This document shows positions 41,925 through 44,455 of a stretch of DNA of 44,455 nucleotides, piece after piece. The DNA is taken from assembly GCA_016779565.1 (NCBI GenBank), contig JADHNJ010000018.1, positions 1-44,455 on the forward strand, written 5' to 3'. The position numbers were made by a program, and so were the translations under genes. Each line of letters begins with the position of its first letter. Position 1 is the first letter of the stretch. Under the pieces are notes generated by a model. It had not been told where the DNA came from, did no database searches, and was given only the letters and a program-made list of their open reading frames with translations. The stretch comes from Pseudomonadales bacterium. GTDB lineage: Bacteria; Pseudomonadota; Gammaproteobacteria; Pseudomonadales; Azotimanducaceae.

Positions 41925-42837
41925 GCGCCCTCTCTTGATCACAATCTTGGGTTTGACAATCCTCGCCTCGCTCAACCTGCAAGGTAACGTGGTGAATAGA
42001 AAACTGATCAGCCAAAGTTTTACTGACTGACTGGTAACCATCTGGAACAGCCCATAGCGGTTGCTCCGGCATCACGAGATGGGCCGTAAGGCCCGTTTCT
42101 CGGGTGCTCATGGCCCAAATATGCAAATCGTGAACGGCCTCTACCCCTGGGATAGTAAGTAGGTAATTTGTCACTGCTTGCTGGTCTATATTTAAGGGAA
42201 CGGCGTCCAAAATTAACGCCAAAGCATCTCTAAGCATGCGCCAGGTCAGCCCCAGAATGACAGCAACGATCACCAGCGCCACGATAGGATCAATCCAATA
42301 GGCAGAAGTGTAATAGAGTGCAACACCTGAAATAACGACGCCAGCAGACACTAGCGCGTCAAAGGCTAAGTGCAAGAATGCGCCCTTAATGTTGAGATCG
42401 TGGTGACTTTGACGAAGGAATAAAAGCGCCGTACCCCCGTTAACTAAAATGCCGAGCGCCGCGACAAAAATAACCACCTCAACCGCGATAGGCGTCGGCG
42501 ACATCAATTTTTCAAAAGCGCCCAAAGCGATATAAAACGAGGCGATTATTAACACGACGGCATTAACAAGTGCCGCTAAAATAGTCGTTCGCCGATAGCC
42601 ATAACTAAAGCGAGCACTCGCTTTTTTGGTCACTAAATAGCTAGCAGCCCACGCCAACGCCAACCCAAGCACGTCACTCAGGTTATGACCTGCATCGGCG
42701 AGCAACCCGACAGAATCCGCCGATAAAGCCAGCAAGGCCTCGACCACGGTAAACGATAAGTTAGCCGCAACAGCGAGCCCAAAACTCAAATTTAGCTGTC
42801 CCGCTAGCTGATGATGATGTTCATGGTGGTCATGCAT
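41914..42837 (-). CDS. Cation diffusion facilitator family metal exporter
   Basis: This 307-residue membrane transporter of the CzcD/ZitB group exports Zn2+ or similar ions in exchange for protons. It has a His-rich N-terminus (MHDHHEHHH), six membrane segments, the metal site residues in TM2 (LLADAGHNLSDV) and TM5 (LHLAFDALVSAGVV), both His/Asp pairs, and a cytosolic C-terminal domain with VEAVHDLHIWAMS and HVTLQVERGED. The zinc-like site fits a link with the metal-dependent aldolase that overlaps its end by 11 bases, but that may be chance. Confidence 0.92.
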   Translation of the reverse strand: MHDHHEHHHQLAGQLNLSFGLAVAANLSFTVVEALLALSADSVGLLADAGHNLSDVLGLALAWAASYLVTKKASARFSYGYRRTTILAALVNAVVLIIASFYIALGAFEKLMSPTPIAVEVVIFVAALGILVNGGTALLFLRQSHHDLNIKGAFLHLAFDALVSAGVVISGVALYYTSAYWIDPIVALVIVAVILGLTWRMLRDALALILDAVPLNIDQQAVTNYLLTIPGVEAVHDLHIWAMSTRETGLTAHLVMPEQPLWAVPDGYQSVSKTLADQFSIHHVTLQVERGEDCQTQDCDQERAHGI

Positions 42838-42890
42838 AACACATGCTCTTTATTTGAATACCGATCATTACAGGCTCGATGCAGCCTGCC

Positions 42891-44012
42891 TTATATCGTC
42901 AACAGATCGTTCACCTCATTCGCAATTGCTAACGATGCAGTTAGCCCCGGCGACTCGATCCCAAACAGATTGACCAAGTTTGGCAATGCTTGAGCCGATT
43001 CCTCCCGGATCACAAAATCCGCAGGTGCATCGAGAGGCCCTTGAATCTTGGGACGAATGCCCGAATAACTCGGAATCAAGTCGTCTTCTTTCAAGTCCGG
43101 AAAATATCGTCGAATCGCCTCAAAGTAGAGCCGCCGCCTTTCCAGATTTACGTGATAGATTTCTTCGTCAATGTATTCAACATCGGGGCCAAATTTTACC
43201 TGCCCGCCAAGATCGATTGTCGCATGAATACCAAGGCCGGCACCACTTGATGGGGGCACTGGATAAATCAAGTGCCTAAAGGGGTTTTTGCCTCTAAGAC
43301 TAAAATAATTTCCTCTGCAAAAGTAAAGTTCCGGAATACTAGATAGCGATATCCCTTGGATCGTCCGCGCGACTGTTTGAGCTCCAAGGCCCGCGGCATT
43401 CACAACTGCAGTTGCTCTTATAACAAATGGGTCCGGTTCGCCCTCGATTGAGACAACAACTTCATAGCCCTCCGAGACCGCTCGGATACCCACCACCTCA
43501 GCATGAGTACTTAAAACACCACCTTTTGCTTCAAAATCTCCAAGTAATGCCTGCATATAATCGTGAGCGCTCACAATACCTGTTGATGGGGAATATAAGG
43601 CTGCTACGGCGTTGACGGCGGGTTCCTTACGATTAATTTCAGCACGCGAGCATGGCACCAGGTCATTGACACCGTTTTCCAACCCTTGTTGATAGATCTC
43701 CGTCAATTTATCTGCCTCGTTAGCATCGGACGCGACGATAAATTTCCCGCATGCTTGATGGGGCACGGCGAACTGTTCACAGAAGGCATAGAGCAGCTGC
43801 TTGCCCTCGACACAAAGTTGCGCTTTTTTAGATTTGGATGGGTAATAAATGCCCGCGTGGATAACTTCACTATTGCGACTGCTGACGCCCTGCCCAATCT
43901 GGGCCTGTTTTTCTATTAACAGGCAATCGTGACCAGCGCCTGCAAGCGCCCTTGCAATACTAAGACCGACGGCGCCTGCTCCGATTACAACGCAAGTGAC
44001 ATGAAAAGACAT
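42891..44012 (-). CDS. FAD-dependent oxidoreductase, L-2-hydroxyglutarate oxidase (LhgO)-like
   Basis: This protein of 373 residues is a DAO-superfamily flavoprotein. The dinucleotide fold is CVVIGAGAVGLSIARALAGAG with Glu at the end of strand two (LLIEK), then the family motif SSRNSEVIHAGIYYPSKSKKA, VNAAGLGAQTVART, and the C-terminal FAD block LFGIESPGLTASLAIANEV. The NSEVIHAGIYY motif marks LhgO-type 2-hydroxyacid oxidases rather than glycine oxidase. The exact substrate is not certain. The ATG at 44012 starts the Rossmann strand; one at 44063 adds 17 unlikely residues. It heads a five-gene minus-strand set (53-base gap to the CDF gene). Confidence 0.83.
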   Translation of the reverse strand: MSFHVTCVVIGAGAVGLSIARALAGAGHDCLLIEKQAQIGQGVSSRNSEVIHAGIYYPSKSKKAQLCVEGKQLLYAFCEQFAVPHQACGKFIVASDANEADKLTEIYQQGLENGVNDLVPCSRAEINRKEPAVNAVAALYSPSTGIVSAHDYMQALLGDFEAKGGVLSTHAEVVGIRAVSEGYEVVVSIEGEPDPFVIRATAVVNAAGLGAQTVARTIQGISLSSIPELYFCRGNYFSLRGKNPFRHLIYPVPPSSGAGLGIHATIDLGGQVKFGPDVEYIDEEIYHVNLERRRLYFEAIRRYFPDLKEDDLIPSYSGIRPKIQGPLDAPADFVIREESAQALPNLVNLFGIESPGLTASLAIANEVNDLLTI

Positions 44013-44321
44013 AGTTAAAGCATTTAGATGAGTAGCACTTAGTATCTCAGGTTCCACCATCACCGTCGATGAACGCTCATTTACTCACTGAACTCTCATT
44101 TGCCCGCTAAGCCATCATTAAAATGTTTTTCAATGGGCTAATCGTTTTCGGAGCGTTAGGCGGCGATGCTTCTATCTTGCGATTTTATGCGGGCAGTTTT
44201 AAGCAAGCGATTTTGTGCGAGCTATTTTGTGCAAATTATTTTGTACGAGCTATTTTATACGAGCAGTTCTGTTCGAGCCGTGTTGATCGATTTTTATTAC
44301 CTAAGCACTAGGTTGGTCAAA
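44013..44321. other. Gene-free region upstream of the LhgO-like gene
   Basis: Apart from the 14-nt array listed separately, this 309-base stretch shows no convincing gene. A plus-strand frame at 44123-44311 is built largely from the repeat and has no ribosome site. It should hold the promoter of the five-gene minus-strand operon, but I cannot point to clear hexamers. Confidence 0.5.
44179..44290. repeat. Degenerate 14-nt tandem array (8 units)
   Basis: Eight back-to-back 14-base units fill 44179-44290 exactly, with a consensus near GCTATTTTGTACGA. Units start at 44179, 44193, 44207, 44221, 44235, 44249, 44263 and 44277. The middle ones are the most alike and the last two the most drifted. 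No spacers are present. It resembles the 13-nt array at 13877-13993 in length, GC-led T-rich units and intergenic placement. Confidence 0.8.
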
Positions 44322-44455
44322 ATGAAGACTTTCCATTCTGCTGTCTCTTTTGTCTCTTTTGTCTCTTTTATCTCTTTTGTCTCTTTTGTCTCTTTTGTCT
44401 CTTTTGTCTCTTTTGTCTCTTATATCTTAAATGTTTTGTTACTTAGGTCTGTTTT
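44322..44455 (+). CDS. Possible repeat-encoded hydrophobic protein, partial (uncertain)
   Basis: An ATG at 44322 opens a frame that runs through the 9-nt array and off the window, giving about 44 residues: MKTFHSA, then VSF repeated (with one ISF and a final VSY), then ILNVLLLRSV. Because the unit is three codons, copy changes preserve the frame. The start resembles a signal-peptide or membrane segment, but the ribosome site is poor (AGGTTGG, rather far) and the peptide could be an accident of the repeat. The continuation beyond the window would decide. Confidence 0.2.
   Translation, partial: MKTFHSAVSFVSFVSFISFVSFVSFVSFVSFVSYILNVLLLRSV
44343..44423. repeat. 9-nt tandem array (9 units)
   Basis: GTCTCTTTT is repeated nine times from 44343; the fourth copy has A for the first G and the last reads GTCTCTTAT. 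Seven of nine units are identical, so this array is much younger than the 13- and 14-nt arrays. One strand is purely pyrimidine apart from the single G (or A) of each unit. Confidence 0.95.

Noticed and set aside
44123-44311. 62-residue plus-strand frame over the 14-nt array
   Set aside because: The peptide is mostly a translation of the degenerate repeat, and the 14-nt period is not a codon multiple.
44179-44423. CRISPR array
   Set aside because: Units are directly adjacent with no spacers, and they are too short.

Overview
The window looks like a chromosomal segment of a Gram-negative gammaproteobacterium, probably a free-living marine or aquatic one. Lipid A and KDO genes (lpxA, kdsB, msbA-lpxK) and fabA/fabB unsaturated fatty acid synthesis show the cell type. 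The order pilZ-holB-tmk-mltG-fabF-acpP-fabG-fabD-rpmF-yceD-maf-rluC/rne-murB-kdsB-ycaR-lpxK-exbD-exbB is the arrangement known from Pseudomonas and relatives, here with losses (pabC, plsX) and insertions. The taxonomic placement is inference; no rRNA gene is present.

Layout. 1-2943 (minus): fabA, fabB, phoB and the start of phoR. 3176-4639 (plus): a solitary lpxA and a HAD hydrolase. 4636-5802 (minus): galactokinase. 6022-9870 (minus): a three-subunit molybdenum hydroxylase with a MoaD-like small protein, followed upstream by a MAPEG membrane protein. 10867-13715 (plus): GNAT, permuted ATP-grasp and alpha-E genes, overlapping like an operon; the Anbu proteasome-like peptidase usually linked with the last two lies convergently at 14008-14757, behind a decayed 13-nt tandem array. 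14800-23848 (mostly minus): pilZ, DNA replication, cell-wall and fatty-acid genes, L32, YceD, Maf, RluC. 24384-27017 (plus): RNase E with a long structured leader. 27046-28905: murB and an HSD10-like dehydrogenase. 29004-38355 (minus): exbB, exbD, an msbA-lpxK gene fusion, a Trm112-like gene, kdsB, a thioredoxin-fused protein, a UGSC selenoprotein, and a hybrid histidine kinase. 38437-44012 (minus): a tightly packed set with a FAD oxidoreductase, a CDF metal exporter, a DSD1/3-hydroxyaspartate-aldolase-like enzyme, a mesaconyl-C1-CoA-hydratase-like protein and a mesaconyl-CoA-transferase (Mct)-like protein. 44179-44423: two short tandem arrays at the window edge.

How the genes work together. 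Most of the window serves envelope lipid supply: fatty acid elongation and desaturation (FabA, B, D, F, G, AcpP), lipid A acylation (LpxA), KDO activation (KdsB) and lipid A 4'-phosphorylation coupled to flipping (MsbA-LpxK). Three accessory systems stand out. First, a selenocysteine protein whose in-frame UGA is followed by a hairpin very like the E. coli fdhF SECIS, co-transcribed with a thioredoxin-domain partner. Second, a possible glyoxylate/propionyl-CoA co-assimilation operon related to the second cycle of the 3-hydroxypropionate bicycle. Third, an Anbu/ATP-grasp/alpha-E peptide-modification module that lacks its usual transglutaminase and has gained a GNAT. All calls come from reading translations and motifs; no database search was run.
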